Assembly: GCA_017504265.1 (NCBI GenBank) | Contig: JAFVRN010000002.1 | Span: 1-42,678, forward strand | Source of the DNA: Alistipes sp. | Lineage (GTDB): Bacteria > Bacteroidota > Bacteroidia > Bacteroidales > Rikenellaceae | Length of the DNA stretch: 42,678 nt | Direction: 5' to 3' | Shown: piece after piece, positions 18,143-26,322 of the stretch | Layout: each line of letters begins with the position of its first letter | How positions within the stretch are numbered: position 1 is the first letter of the stretch | Program-made: the position numbers and the translations under genes | The notes under the pieces: generated by a model | Seen by the model: only the letters and a program-made list of their open reading frames with translations | What the model was told of the DNA's origin: nothing | The model's database searches: none

Positions 18143-19477
18143 CTATCGCGCCGACAGAGCTTCAAGCTGCTCGGTGGTACTGCGGATAACTCCGATTGTA
18201 GCCTCGTCATCGACAAAGATGGAGTTCAAACCCTGCTGCTCCTGTGCAGGATCTCCCGTATAGTCGTCGCCCTTGGCCCAATACTCGTGGTCCTCGACAT
18301 GTGTCGTGGCATAACCACCCCAGCTCCAGAAGTTACAGCCGGCAAGCTTACCGCCCGCGGCAGCTGCCTGCTCGACCATTGCAAAGACAAAGTCGTAGTA
18401 TATATCGCGGTAGGTGGTAGTGGCACTCTTACGGAAATCCATATCGTCACGAGGCAGGCCAAACTCCTCAACCACAACGGGCTTGCCTATCTTATCTGCA
18501 AGCTCGACGTGCATGGCGATATACTCCTCGGTATTATCGCACGACTGTTGCAAATCCTCGCCCATATTGTCGCCACGAAGCCACTTCCAATTGTATGGCC
18601 AGACATGGCAGTTGATATAGGATATATCCTCGATGGCGTGTATTCTCTCACACAACTCCATATCCCACTCGCAGCCATAGAAGCCCTCCGAGCCGGTAGA
18701 TATCATATGGTTGGGATCGAGCTCACGAATAAGGCGGGCACTCTCGGCAATCCACTCTGCAAAATGCTCCTTGTTATCCTGAGTCTTGCTACTGAAAGCT
18801 CGTGGCTCGTTGCATATCTGCCATGAGAAGATGGCGGGATCGTCTATATACTTTATACCTGTATAGCGGTTTGTGCGGGTGATAATATAACGGAGGTGGT
18901 CGTAGAAAATCTCCTTGGCGCGCTCGTTACGCACAAACTCACCGGCAAAGGTATTGTACGAAAACCAGCCATCGACACGTGGCACGAGCACAGGCTCGTT
19001 ATTGGCCCACGCGACATACTGCGTATAACCGCCGCTCCACTCCCAGGCATTGTTGAAATATAGCACAGCAGTCATATCGCGCTTGCCGAGCTCCATCATA
19101 AGGTAGTCCAAACCGGCCAACACCTCATCGTTATATACCCCGGGCTCGGGTTGCAGATTAGGCTCGATCTTGCCGAGAAGGCCGTTTTCACCCTCACCGC
19201 CAACCAATATACGCAGATTCTCAACACCGATACTCTTCATAAAATCAAGCTCCTTGGCAAGACGCTCGCGGTTGCCGCCCTCGCCCTCCGAGCCAAGTAT
19301 CGCACCGTACCAGAAGTTCGTTCCAACGAAATAATAGGGCTTACCATTGCGAATAAACTGCCCATTCTCAACACGGATAATCTCAGATTTTGAAGTGGTC
19401 TCGACATTGTTACAACCCACCAATACCATAACGAGTATGGCTGCCGAAAGGGATAGAATTTTAACTATTTTCTTCAT
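18143..19477 (-). CDS. GH5 family glycoside hydrolase, mannanase-like (GH5_7 type), lipoprotein
   Basis: Predicted endo-acting hydrolase of beta-mannan or a related glycan, envelope-anchored. The 444-residue protein has a lipobox (LVMVLVGC, Cys 22). The opening ENGQFIRNGKPYYFVGTNFW is typical of beta-mannanases related to subfamily 7. The acid/base is Glu 224 in SWQICNEPRAF and the nucleophile Glu 338 in VVVEEFGLPR. His and Tyr in YINCHVWPYNW fit the active site. Same strand as the SusC locus, but separated from it by a 552-base gap and a hairpin, so it is probably its own unit with its own -7 box. Subfamily and substrate are inferred. Confidence 0.88.
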   Translation of the reverse strand: MKKIVKILSLSAAILVMVLVGCNNVETTSKSEIIRVENGQFIRNGKPYYFVGTNFWYGAILGSEGEGGNRERLAKELDFMKSIGVENLRILVGGEGENGLLGKIEPNLQPEPGVYNDEVLAGLDYLMMELGKRDMTAVLYFNNAWEWSGGYTQYVAWANNEPVLVPRVDGWFSYNTFAGEFVRNERAKEIFYDHLRYIITRTNRYTGIKYIDDPAIFSWQICNEPRAFSSKTQDNKEHFAEWIAESARLIRELDPNHMISTGSEGFYGCEWDMELCERIHAIEDISYINCHVWPYNWKWLRGDNMGEDLQQSCDNTEEYIAMHVELADKIGKPVVVEEFGLPRDDMDFRKSATTTYRDIYYDFVFAMVEQAAAAGGKLAGCNFWSWGGYATTHVEDHEYWAKGDDYTGDPAQEQQGLNSIFVDDEATIGVIRSTTEQLEALSAR

Positions 19478-19509
19478 AACCTTCAGTAAGTAGTTTTAGT
19501 AAATTTGTA

Positions 19510-19517
19510 CAAACATA
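19510..19517 (-). promoter_or_regulatory. -7 box for the GH5 gene
   Basis: On the minus strand TATGTTTG fits TAnnTTTG, 33 bases before the GH5 start. A TTG at 19540-19542 lies 22 bases further upstream, a little more than the usual spacing. Confidence 0.5.
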
Positions 19518-19631
19518 CGTAAAATTTTTTATATTTTAGCAATACCCCGACAAAATACGAGAGCAAGCAACCAAATAGCGGCAATGAGAGAAAAAGAGCT
19601 TTTATTTTTTGAAAAAAAGCGGGGTATCTAA

Positions 19632-19663
19632 CTTGTATATTTAATAGGTATTTTATAATTTTG
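19632..19663 (+). promoter_or_regulatory. Promoter of the murG-ftsZ cluster
   Basis: CTTG at 19632-19635, then 20 bases, then TAATTTTG at 19656-19663, a good match to the Bacteroidota promoter. It lies about 110 bases before the murG ATG at 19776. It reads into a gene run that has no other clear promoter until about 31 kb. Confidence 0.65.
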
Positions 19664-19775
19664 TAGGGTCAAATTGCGGGGATGTAGCCCGCTAAGTCGC
19701 TGATTGACGATAAGTTGTTGATATACAATGATATATCAACGCGATTTTCGTTATTACGATATAAGAATAGAAGCA

Positions 19776-20885
19776 ATGAAACGAGTAATTTTGTCGGGCG
19801 GAGGTACCGGCGGTCACATATATCCGGCAGTAGCCGTTGCCGAGGCATTGAAACGCAAGTGGGGAGAGGATGTCGAATTGCTCTTTGTAGGGGCGATAGG
19901 CAAGATGGAGATGGAGAAGGTTCCGGCATTGGGATACCGCATCGAGGGATTGCCCGTAGCCGGCCTGCAACGCAAGTTCACGCTGAGCAACTTTGCGCTG
20001 CCCTTCAAGGTTGCGGCAAGCATACGCCGTGCCAAGCGCATAATACGCGACTTTGGAGCAGACGTTGTGGTAGGCTTTGGCGGATATGCCTCTGCGCCTG
20101 TATTGTGGGCAGCGCAGCGACTCGGCATACCGACACTCATACAGGAGCAAAACTCCTATGCCGGCCTCACCAACAAGATACTCTCGAAGCGTGCCAAGCG
20201 CATATGCGTGGCATACGACAAGATGGAGCGTTTCTTCCCCAAGGAGCGTATAACACTTACGGGCAACCCGCTCAGAGGCAGTTTTGCCACTAAGCAAACC
20301 GACCACGATGAGGCTCTCGCCTACTTCGGATTTAAGCCGGAGCTGCCCGTGATACTTGTTGTAGGAGGCTCGCTCGGCACACGCACGCTCAACGAGATGA
20401 TGAAGGCGTGGATAGCATCGCTCGACGGGGAGGCTCCCGTGCAGGTGATATGGCAGACAGGCAAATACTACGAGCGCGAGATGCAGGCGTACCTCGCGGC
20501 ACACCCCACAAGGAATATATGGCAGGGTGCATTTATCGAGCGTATGGACTATGCCTATGAGGCTGCCGATGTAGTGTTATCGCGCAGCGGTGCTTGCACC
20601 GTATCGGAGCTGTGCCTTGTGGCCAAACCCGTAATCTTCGTACCCTCGCCGAATGTTGCCGAGGACCATCAGACCAAGAATGCCATGGCACTGGTCGAGA
20701 AGGGGGCAGCAGGTATTGTTGCAGACAGCGAGGCCGTGGCACGTGCTATGCACGAAGCCGTGGCTCTTGCCGCGGATGAGGCTCGTCGCGACTCTCTTGC
20801 ACGCAACATAGCCACTCTCGCCATAGCCGACTCGGCAGAGCGCGTGGTAGCGGAGATAGAAAAGATTGTGAACAAGACTCTATAA
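19776..20885 (+). CDS. murG: UDP-GlcNAc:lipid I N-acetylglucosaminyltransferase
   Basis: Makes lipid II by adding GlcNAc to lipid I on the inner face of the cytoplasmic membrane. The start is placed at the ATG at 19776, giving MKRVILSGGGTGGHIYPAVA, because the glycine-rich loop must be near the N-terminus. An in-frame ATG at 19728 would add 16 residues unlike the family. Other family motifs are QEQNSYAGLTNK, VVGGSLGTRTLNE and SRSGACTVSEL in the UDP-GlcNAc-binding domain. The length of 369 residues is normal. The stop TAA overlaps the murC ATG. Confidence 0.95.
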   Translation: MKRVILSGGGTGGHIYPAVAVAEALKRKWGEDVELLFVGAIGKMEMEKVPALGYRIEGLPVAGLQRKFTLSNFALPFKVAASIRRAKRIIRDFGADVVVGFGGYASAPVLWAAQRLGIPTLIQEQNSYAGLTNKILSKRAKRICVAYDKMERFFPKERITLTGNPLRGSFATKQTDHDEALAYFGFKPELPVILVVGGSLGTRTLNEMMKAWIASLDGEAPVQVIWQTGKYYEREMQAYLAAHPTRNIWQGAFIERMDYAYEAADVVLSRSGACTVSELCLVAKPVIFVPSPNVAEDHQTKNAMALVEKGAAGIVADSEAVARAMHEAVALAADEARRDSLARNIATLAIADSAERVVAEIEKIVNKTL

Positions 20886-22306
20886 TGATTGGGCGGATGA
20901 CGGATAAGAGCAACTACAAAAATGTATACTTCCTCGGCATTGGCGGCATAGGAATGAGTGCCATAGCCCGCTACTATATTCACGAGGGTTATCGTGTTGC
21001 GGGATACGACCGTACGGCGACACCGCTGACCAAAGAGCTGGAGGCCGAGGGGGCAGAGATACACTACGAGGATGACCCGGAGCTTATCCCCGAGGCTATG
21101 CGCTCGGCCGACGACACGCTGGTGGTGCTAACACCTGCGATACCTGCCGACCATCGTGAGTGGGAGTGGCTGCGTAACAACCGCTTCCGCATAGAGAAAC
21201 GTTCACAGATGCTCGGACATCTGTCGGCAGGACATCTGGTGATGGCTGTAGCAGGCACACACGGCAAGACGACAACATCGACACTATGTGCGTGGCTGAA
21301 CCATGCTGCCGCAGGCGAGGGTTGTGCCTTTCTTGGAGGCATATCTCGCAACTTCTCGTCCAACTTGGTGCTGGGCGAGGGGCGACGTATGGTTGTTGAG
21401 GCCGACGAGTATGACCGTTCGTTCCTGCGCCTATACCCCGATGTGGCGGTTATCACGGCAGCCGATGCCGATCACCTCGACATATACGGCACGGTAGAGG
21501 CGGTACACGAGGCCTTCGAGCAGTTTGCATCGCAGATAAAAGATGGCGGCGTACTCATCCTCAAAGAGGGTGTTGCGCTCGACTTCGACACCTCGAAACG
21601 CACTCTTTACCGCTACTCGTGTAGCGATGGCGGCGACTTCCATGCCGAGAACATTACGTTGCTCGATGATGGCAGCTACCGCTACGACATAGTGTTACCG
21701 GATGGCCGCATCGAGGGGTGCAAGCTGGGGATATTGGGACGTATTCATATCGAAAACTCGATAGCCGCCGTAGCCATGCTGTGGTGTGCGGCACGCATCG
21801 AGGGCAAACCATTCGATAGTGAAGCTGTGCGTCGTGCGCTCTCGTCGTTCGAGGGTGTCAAGCGTCGTATGGAGCTATATATAAACACCACGGAGCAGGT
21901 ATACATAGACGACTATGCGCACCACCCCGAGGAGCTGCGAGCAACGATGGAGTCGCTGCGAGGCATCTTCCCCGGACGACATCTTACGGCGATATTTCAG
22001 CCGCACCTCTACACCCGCACACGAGATTTTGCTGCGGAGTTCAGCGAGGTGCTGTCGATGGCCGACGACGTGATTTTATTGCCCATATATCCGGCACGCG
22101 AAGAGCCGATAGAGGGTGTCTGCTCGGAGCTTATAGGCAGAGCCATAACGACCGAATGGCAGATATGCGAGCGTGAGGCATTGGCCGGATTGCTTGCCAC
22201 ACATCCCACGGATGTGGTCGTCACGTTTGGTGCAGGCAATATCGATGCTGTATGTAAGGATGTGGCCGAAGTGCTACGCAACAAGGTTAAGGATAGAAGG
22301 GAGTAA
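20885..22306 (+). CDS. murC: UDP-N-acetylmuramate--L-alanine ligase
   Basis: Adds L-Ala to UDP-MurNAc, the first step of the peptidoglycan stem peptide, using ATP in the cytosol. The 473-residue protein has the Rossmann motif FLGIGGIGMSAIA, the ATP P-loop GTHGKTTTSTL, VVEADEYDRSF and YIDDYAHHPEE, all characteristic of MurC. The start overlaps the murG stop; a second ATG at codon 5 is possible. The stop overlaps the start of ftsQ in the same TAATG manner, so translation is probably coupled. Confidence 0.96.
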   Translation: MIGRMTDKSNYKNVYFLGIGGIGMSAIARYYIHEGYRVAGYDRTATPLTKELEAEGAEIHYEDDPELIPEAMRSADDTLVVLTPAIPADHREWEWLRNNRFRIEKRSQMLGHLSAGHLVMAVAGTHGKTTTSTLCAWLNHAAAGEGCAFLGGISRNFSSNLVLGEGRRMVVEADEYDRSFLRLYPDVAVITAADADHLDIYGTVEAVHEAFEQFASQIKDGGVLILKEGVALDFDTSKRTLYRYSCSDGGDFHAENITLLDDGSYRYDIVLPDGRIEGCKLGILGRIHIENSIAAVAMLWCAARIEGKPFDSEAVRRALSSFEGVKRRMELYINTTEQVYIDDYAHHPEELRATMESLRGIFPGRHLTAIFQPHLYTRTRDFAAEFSEVLSMADDVILLPIYPAREEPIEGVCSELIGRAITTEWQICEREALAGLLATHPTDVVVTFGAGNIDAVCKDVAEVLRNKVKDRRE

Positions 22307-23397
22307 TGTTACGCAAGATTGGTAAATATGTGGGTTATACCCTGCTGTGGATAGTAATCGTAGCGGCACTTCTTTGGGCGCATAACAGGGCTGCGACACA
22401 TCGCACGGAGCAGGTGGTGGGTGCTATGAATATAAGCATCGAGAATGGCGACGACAAGCAGCTCATAGACTCGCACATAATCGAGGAGTGGATAGCCAAG
22501 CACAACCTATCGCCTATCGGCATCACCATCGACAAGGTGGCTGTCGAGCAGATTGAGGAGCAGGTGCGTCGTCATACGGCCGTAGCCAATGCCGATGTCT
22601 ACACCACATACGATGGCGATGTGAACATAAGCATCGAGCAGCGTCGCCCCATAGCACGACTGCGCATGGATGGCTACGATGCCTATATCACGGCCGAGGG
22701 CTACATCGTACCTGCGGCCGAGGGTTACAGCGCACACGTGCCCGTGGTGACGGGTGACTACCGCCCGCTATTTGGCAGCAACTATGCCGGCTATGCCGAG
22801 GATGTCACACGCGACTCGATAGCGGCCTTGGAGCGTGTCATTGCCCTACTCGAAGAGCAGAAGATACCGCTATACGAGCAGCAGCAACAGAACAACAAGG
22901 AGCTGCGACTGATACTCTCGGAGCGTCTATCCAAGGGGTTCTTCCAGTCGGACGAGGAGTACGAGATATTGAAGAACCACTATAACCAGCGTCGTAGCGA
23001 TGCTCGCAACAAACACCGCTATCGCAACCAACAGCTGAGGGCCGGTATTGCCATCCTCGAACAACAGCAACACGAGGCGCGCAAACGACAGCAGCAACTC
23101 GAACAGCAGGATGCCGACTTTGATGCCCTTCTCGACTTCCTAAAGTTTGTGGGCGAGGATAGCTATTGGAGTGCCGAGGTGGTGCAGGTCATAGCCTCGG
23201 GAGGCGGCGGCAAGCAGATAGAGCTGTCGATAGTGCCTCGCTCGGGACGCTTCCTCGTGGACCTGGGAGCAACAACAGAGCTGCGTGACAAGCTCGCGAC
23301 ATTGGAGCGTTTCTATCGCAAGGGGCTGGATAATGTCGGCTGGGATAAGTACCGGCATATAAGCCTGCGATATCGCGGACAAGTGGTATGTAAGTAA
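22306..23397 (+). CDS. ftsQ: Cell division protein FtsQ with a coiled-coil insert
   Basis: Bitopic divisome protein linking early and late division proteins. Identified by place (murC-ftsQ-ftsA-ftsZ) and architecture: a short cytoplasmic start, one membrane helix (about 10-24, YTLLWIVIVAALLWA), a POTRA-like part (about 40-115) and a beta domain that begins with ISIEQRRPIARLRMDG. At 363 residues it is about 100 longer than usual. The extra part, about 178-277, is rich in Gln, Glu and Arg and should form a coiled coil. The beta domain then resumes with SAEVVQVIASGGGGKQIELS. The POTRA and FtsQ assignments rest on context as well as sequence. Confidence 0.85.
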   Translation: MLRKIGKYVGYTLLWIVIVAALLWAHNRAATHRTEQVVGAMNISIENGDDKQLIDSHIIEEWIAKHNLSPIGITIDKVAVEQIEEQVRRHTAVANADVYTTYDGDVNISIEQRRPIARLRMDGYDAYITAEGYIVPAAEGYSAHVPVVTGDYRPLFGSNYAGYAEDVTRDSIAALERVIALLEEQKIPLYEQQQQNNKELRLILSERLSKGFFQSDEEYEILKNHYNQRRSDARNKHRYRNQQLRAGIAILEQQQHEARKRQQQLEQQDADFDALLDFLKFVGEDSYWSAEVVQVIASGGGGKQIELSIVPRSGRFLVDLGATTELRDKLATLERFYRKGLDNVGWDKYRHISLRYRGQVVCK

Positions 23398-23419
23398 GAA
23401 AATAAAAACTATAAGGATA

Positions 23420-24874
23420 ATGAAAGGTAAGCAGATTGTAGCAATTGACGTAGGCTCGACCAACGTGGTTATCGCCGTAGCCTCGGTAGAGGAGGATGGA
23501 CGTGTCGATATACGTGGCATCGTGACCGAGCCTATCGAGGGTATCAACGCAGGACGTGTCGAGAATATAGAGACGGCAGGAAGTGCTGTCAAGAGTGCCA
23601 AGGAGCGCATCGAGAAGATGTTGGGTATAAGCATCACAGAGGCTTATGCCGGCCTTTCGGGCGACTTCATACGTTGCGTTCCCGTCACTGACCACGTCTA
23701 TGTGCAGGACGAGATGCGCAACGGCAGCAACCAGATTACGCAACGCGACTTGGACGACCTGGATCGCCGTATGCGCAGCGTAACACTCCCCGACGACCGC
23801 GAGGAGATTATTATGATGGAGCCTCTACGCTACACCATCGACGAGAAGGAGGTTGCTGTGCCCGTAGGTGCATATGGCTACTTGCTTGCCGCAACGTACA
23901 ACTTCGTATTGTGCGACCGTGCTATGCGTGACCGTCTGCGCCAGTGTCTGCAACGTCAGGGCATAAGCGTCAAGGAGTTTGTGCCAAATGCCCTTATCTC
24001 GCATCTTGCGGTAGCAACAACCGAGGATATAGAGGAGGGATGCGTGGTGATAGACCTCGGCGGAGGTGTTACCGATGTTGCCGTACTGCTGGGTGGCAAG
24101 GTGCGACACATAGCCTCGATACCTATTGGCACAAATAGCGTGAATGGCGATATACGTGCTTACGGCATTCCGGCAAACTATATCGAGAGCCTCAAATGTC
24201 GTTACGGCTCGGCGATGCGTGATATGGCAACCGAAGATAAGATTGTCTTTCAGTCGGCACGTCGTGGCACGACAAAGAGCATTATGCGCCGCAATCTTGC
24301 TGCAATCATCGAGGCACGCCTCGTAGAGATATTGGAGTGGGTGCGTCGCGAAATCAAGAATGCCGGTTGTGGCAAGGAGTTCAAGCCCGTGGTCCTGGTT
24401 ACAGGCGGTGGCGCAGAGATGCAACATATCGAAGAGCTCTTTGCCCGTGAGCTTGGCGTGGAGGAGGTGCGTGCCGTATATCCCGAATATGGATTTACGG
24501 AGACTATGTCGGAGCATATATCAACGACGGCCTATGCCACGGCAGCCTCACTGCTCATATATGGTGCTAAGCACGGTAGTTGCAGTATTGCAGTACGTGT
24601 GGCACAGCCCGAAAGTGTTGTGCAGACACCACGCACGGCTGCGCAACCTGCACCCCAGAGCGCAGCACCCAAACAGAGCCACAACATAGAGCCTGTACAC
24701 GACACGGAGGACGAGGAGGACAACACGTACAACGACACGGATACGGATGACGTGGATATCGAGATAGATCAGCCCAAGAAGGGTAAGAAGATTAAGGAGT
24801 CGATACGTACCATCTTCACCAAGCTAAGTAACTCGTTTACAAACAACGGGGATGAGGATGATTATGAGTATTAG
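23420..24874 (+). CDS. ftsA: Cell division protein FtsA
   Basis: Actin-like ATPase that tethers FtsZ filaments to the membrane. The 484-residue protein shows the phosphate-1 motif AIDVGSTNVVIAVAS, the phosphate-2 motif VVIDLGGGVTDVAVL and the adenosine motif VTGGGAEMQHIEELF. After the actin core (about 400) comes a Pro/Ala/Gln-rich and acidic linker, then a basic amphipathic stretch (KKIKESIRTIFTKLSNSF) that fits the membrane-targeting helix, followed by an extra acidic tail (DEDDYEY). Lies 22 bases after ftsQ and 41 before ftsZ. Confidence 0.95.
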   Translation: MKGKQIVAIDVGSTNVVIAVASVEEDGRVDIRGIVTEPIEGINAGRVENIETAGSAVKSAKERIEKMLGISITEAYAGLSGDFIRCVPVTDHVYVQDEMRNGSNQITQRDLDDLDRRMRSVTLPDDREEIIMMEPLRYTIDEKEVAVPVGAYGYLLAATYNFVLCDRAMRDRLRQCLQRQGISVKEFVPNALISHLAVATTEDIEEGCVVIDLGGGVTDVAVLLGGKVRHIASIPIGTNSVNGDIRAYGIPANYIESLKCRYGSAMRDMATEDKIVFQSARRGTTKSIMRRNLAAIIEARLVEILEWVRREIKNAGCGKEFKPVVLVTGGGAEMQHIEELFARELGVEEVRAVYPEYGFTETMSEHISTTAYATAASLLIYGAKHGSCSIAVRVAQPESVVQTPRTAAQPAPQSAAPKQSHNIEPVHDTEDEEDNTYNDTDTDDVDIEIDQPKKGKKIKESIRTIFTKLSNSFTNNGDEDDYEY

Positions 24875-24915
24875 TAGTCGATACGACGCAAACAAGCAAA
24901 CAGCGCATAGAGAAG

Positions 24916-26301
24916 ATGAATAATAGTGCAAATAACATATTTGCCGATGATTTGGTAAAGGCGATAACCGGAGAGAGCGCGAGCAACCTGGCCTTCGATC
25001 CCAGCTCCATCATTATGGTAATCGGCGTAGGTGGTGCCGGCACAAATGCCGTCAATCACATGCAGACGCTGGATATCACGGGTGTAAACTTCGTGGTGTG
25101 CAACACCGATAAGCAGGCATTGGAGAACAGCTGCGTGAGCAATAAGGTGCAGATGGGACCCGGTCTGGGTGCAGGTAACGACCCGGAGCGTGGCCGCGAG
25201 TTGGCATTGGAGAGCGAGGAGCAGCTACGCACACTGCTCGAAACATCCGGTGCCAAGATGCTCTTCATAGCAGCAGGTATGGGAGGCGGTACCGGTACAG
25301 GAGCTTCGCCCGTCATAGCCAAGTTGGCACACGAGCTCGACATACTTACCGTAGCTGTGGTGACGATGCCCCTGCGTATGGAGGGTAAGCGTCGTTACGA
25401 ACAGGCCGTGCGAGGTATCTCGGAGCTTAACGAGTGGGTGGACTCGATACTTATCATCGACAACGAGCGTGTACGACAGGTATATGGCAAGCTGCCACTG
25501 ACCGAGGCCTTTGGCAAGGCCGACGATGTGCTTGGTATGGCGACAAAGGGTATCGCCGAGCTAATCACGGTAGAGGTGGCATTGGTACGTGTCGATTTCG
25601 CCGACGTGAAGACTGTCATGCGTGGCAGCGGACGTACACATATGTCGGTTGTGGTGGGGCGAGGCGAAAATCGCGCATTACAAGTTGCCGAGGGCGCACT
25701 ATCATCGTCGCTACTCGACAACAACCGCATCATAGGAGCCAAGGAGATACTTCTGAACTTTGCCGTAGCCGACATCAACCGCATTATGCAGGATGATATC
25801 ACCGACGCTATGGAGTATATCCAGGAGCATGCAAGCTACACCGACGAGGACGGCAACACCAACTCGGCAAATATCATCTGGGGTGCATGTCAGAAGCCAT
25901 CGCTGGCCGACGACGAGCTCGAATTGGTCGTTGTAGCGACACGCTTCACGGATGGCAACAACCTCAATATAAAGAGTTCGTATGCCGAGGCTGAGATGAG
26001 CCCGTTTGAGCAACCCAAGGAGGAGCTTAAACCCGTTATACAACAAGAGAAAGAGCCGGTGAAGAATAAAGAGCCGAGGGTTATTCCTCCACCCAAGCCC
26101 CCTGTGACCATCACACCGCCACAAGACAGGTACAAACAGATAGGCATACACAAGCTGAGTCCTGCGTTTGTACGTCATAATGTGGTATTTGAAGATGAGA
26201 GCAATACGCAGGTACGCAGTATTCCATTCCAGCAGTTAAGCTCCGATAATGGCACGTCGGATAGTGGCAATGGCGGTGGCGGTTCGCTCTTCGAGGCATA
26301 A
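24916..26301 (+). CDS. ftsZ: Cell division GTPase FtsZ
   Basis: Tubulin-like GTPase forming the division ring. The 461-residue protein has IGVGGAGTNAVNHM (36-49), the tubulin signature GMGGGTGTGASP (121-132) and the T7 region VDFADVKTVM with Asp 227 and Asp 230. The residue that is normally Asn at the start of the T7 motif (NVDFAD) is Arg 225 here (CGT, confirmed in the DNA). A Pro/Lys/Glu-rich linker (about 365-405) leads to a C-terminal peptide around VRSIPFQQL and a Gly-rich end. It lies 21 bases before gldE on the same strand. Confidence 0.96.
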   Translation: MNNSANNIFADDLVKAITGESASNLAFDPSSIIMVIGVGGAGTNAVNHMQTLDITGVNFVVCNTDKQALENSCVSNKVQMGPGLGAGNDPERGRELALESEEQLRTLLETSGAKMLFIAAGMGGGTGTGASPVIAKLAHELDILTVAVVTMPLRMEGKRRYEQAVRGISELNEWVDSILIIDNERVRQVYGKLPLTEAFGKADDVLGMATKGIAELITVEVALVRVDFADVKTVMRGSGRTHMSVVVGRGENRALQVAEGALSSSLLDNNRIIGAKEILLNFAVADINRIMQDDITDAMEYIQEHASYTDEDGNTNSANIIWGACQKPSLADDELELVVVATRFTDGNNLNIKSSYAEAEMSPFEQPKEELKPVIQQEKEPVKNKEPRVIPPPKPPVTITPPQDRYKQIGIHKLSPAFVRHNVVFEDESNTQVRSIPFQQLSSDNGTSDSGNGGGGSLFEA

Positions 26302-26322
26302 CATAATTTAGATATATCAGAG

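Noticed and set aside
18002-18826. Plus-strand frame of 274 codons
   Set aside because: Antisense to the GH5 gene with catalytic motifs, and it crosses that gene's hairpin terminator.
19728-19775. Longer N-terminus for MurG
   Set aside because: It would put 16 unrelated residues before the glycine-rich loop, which is close to the start in all MurG proteins.
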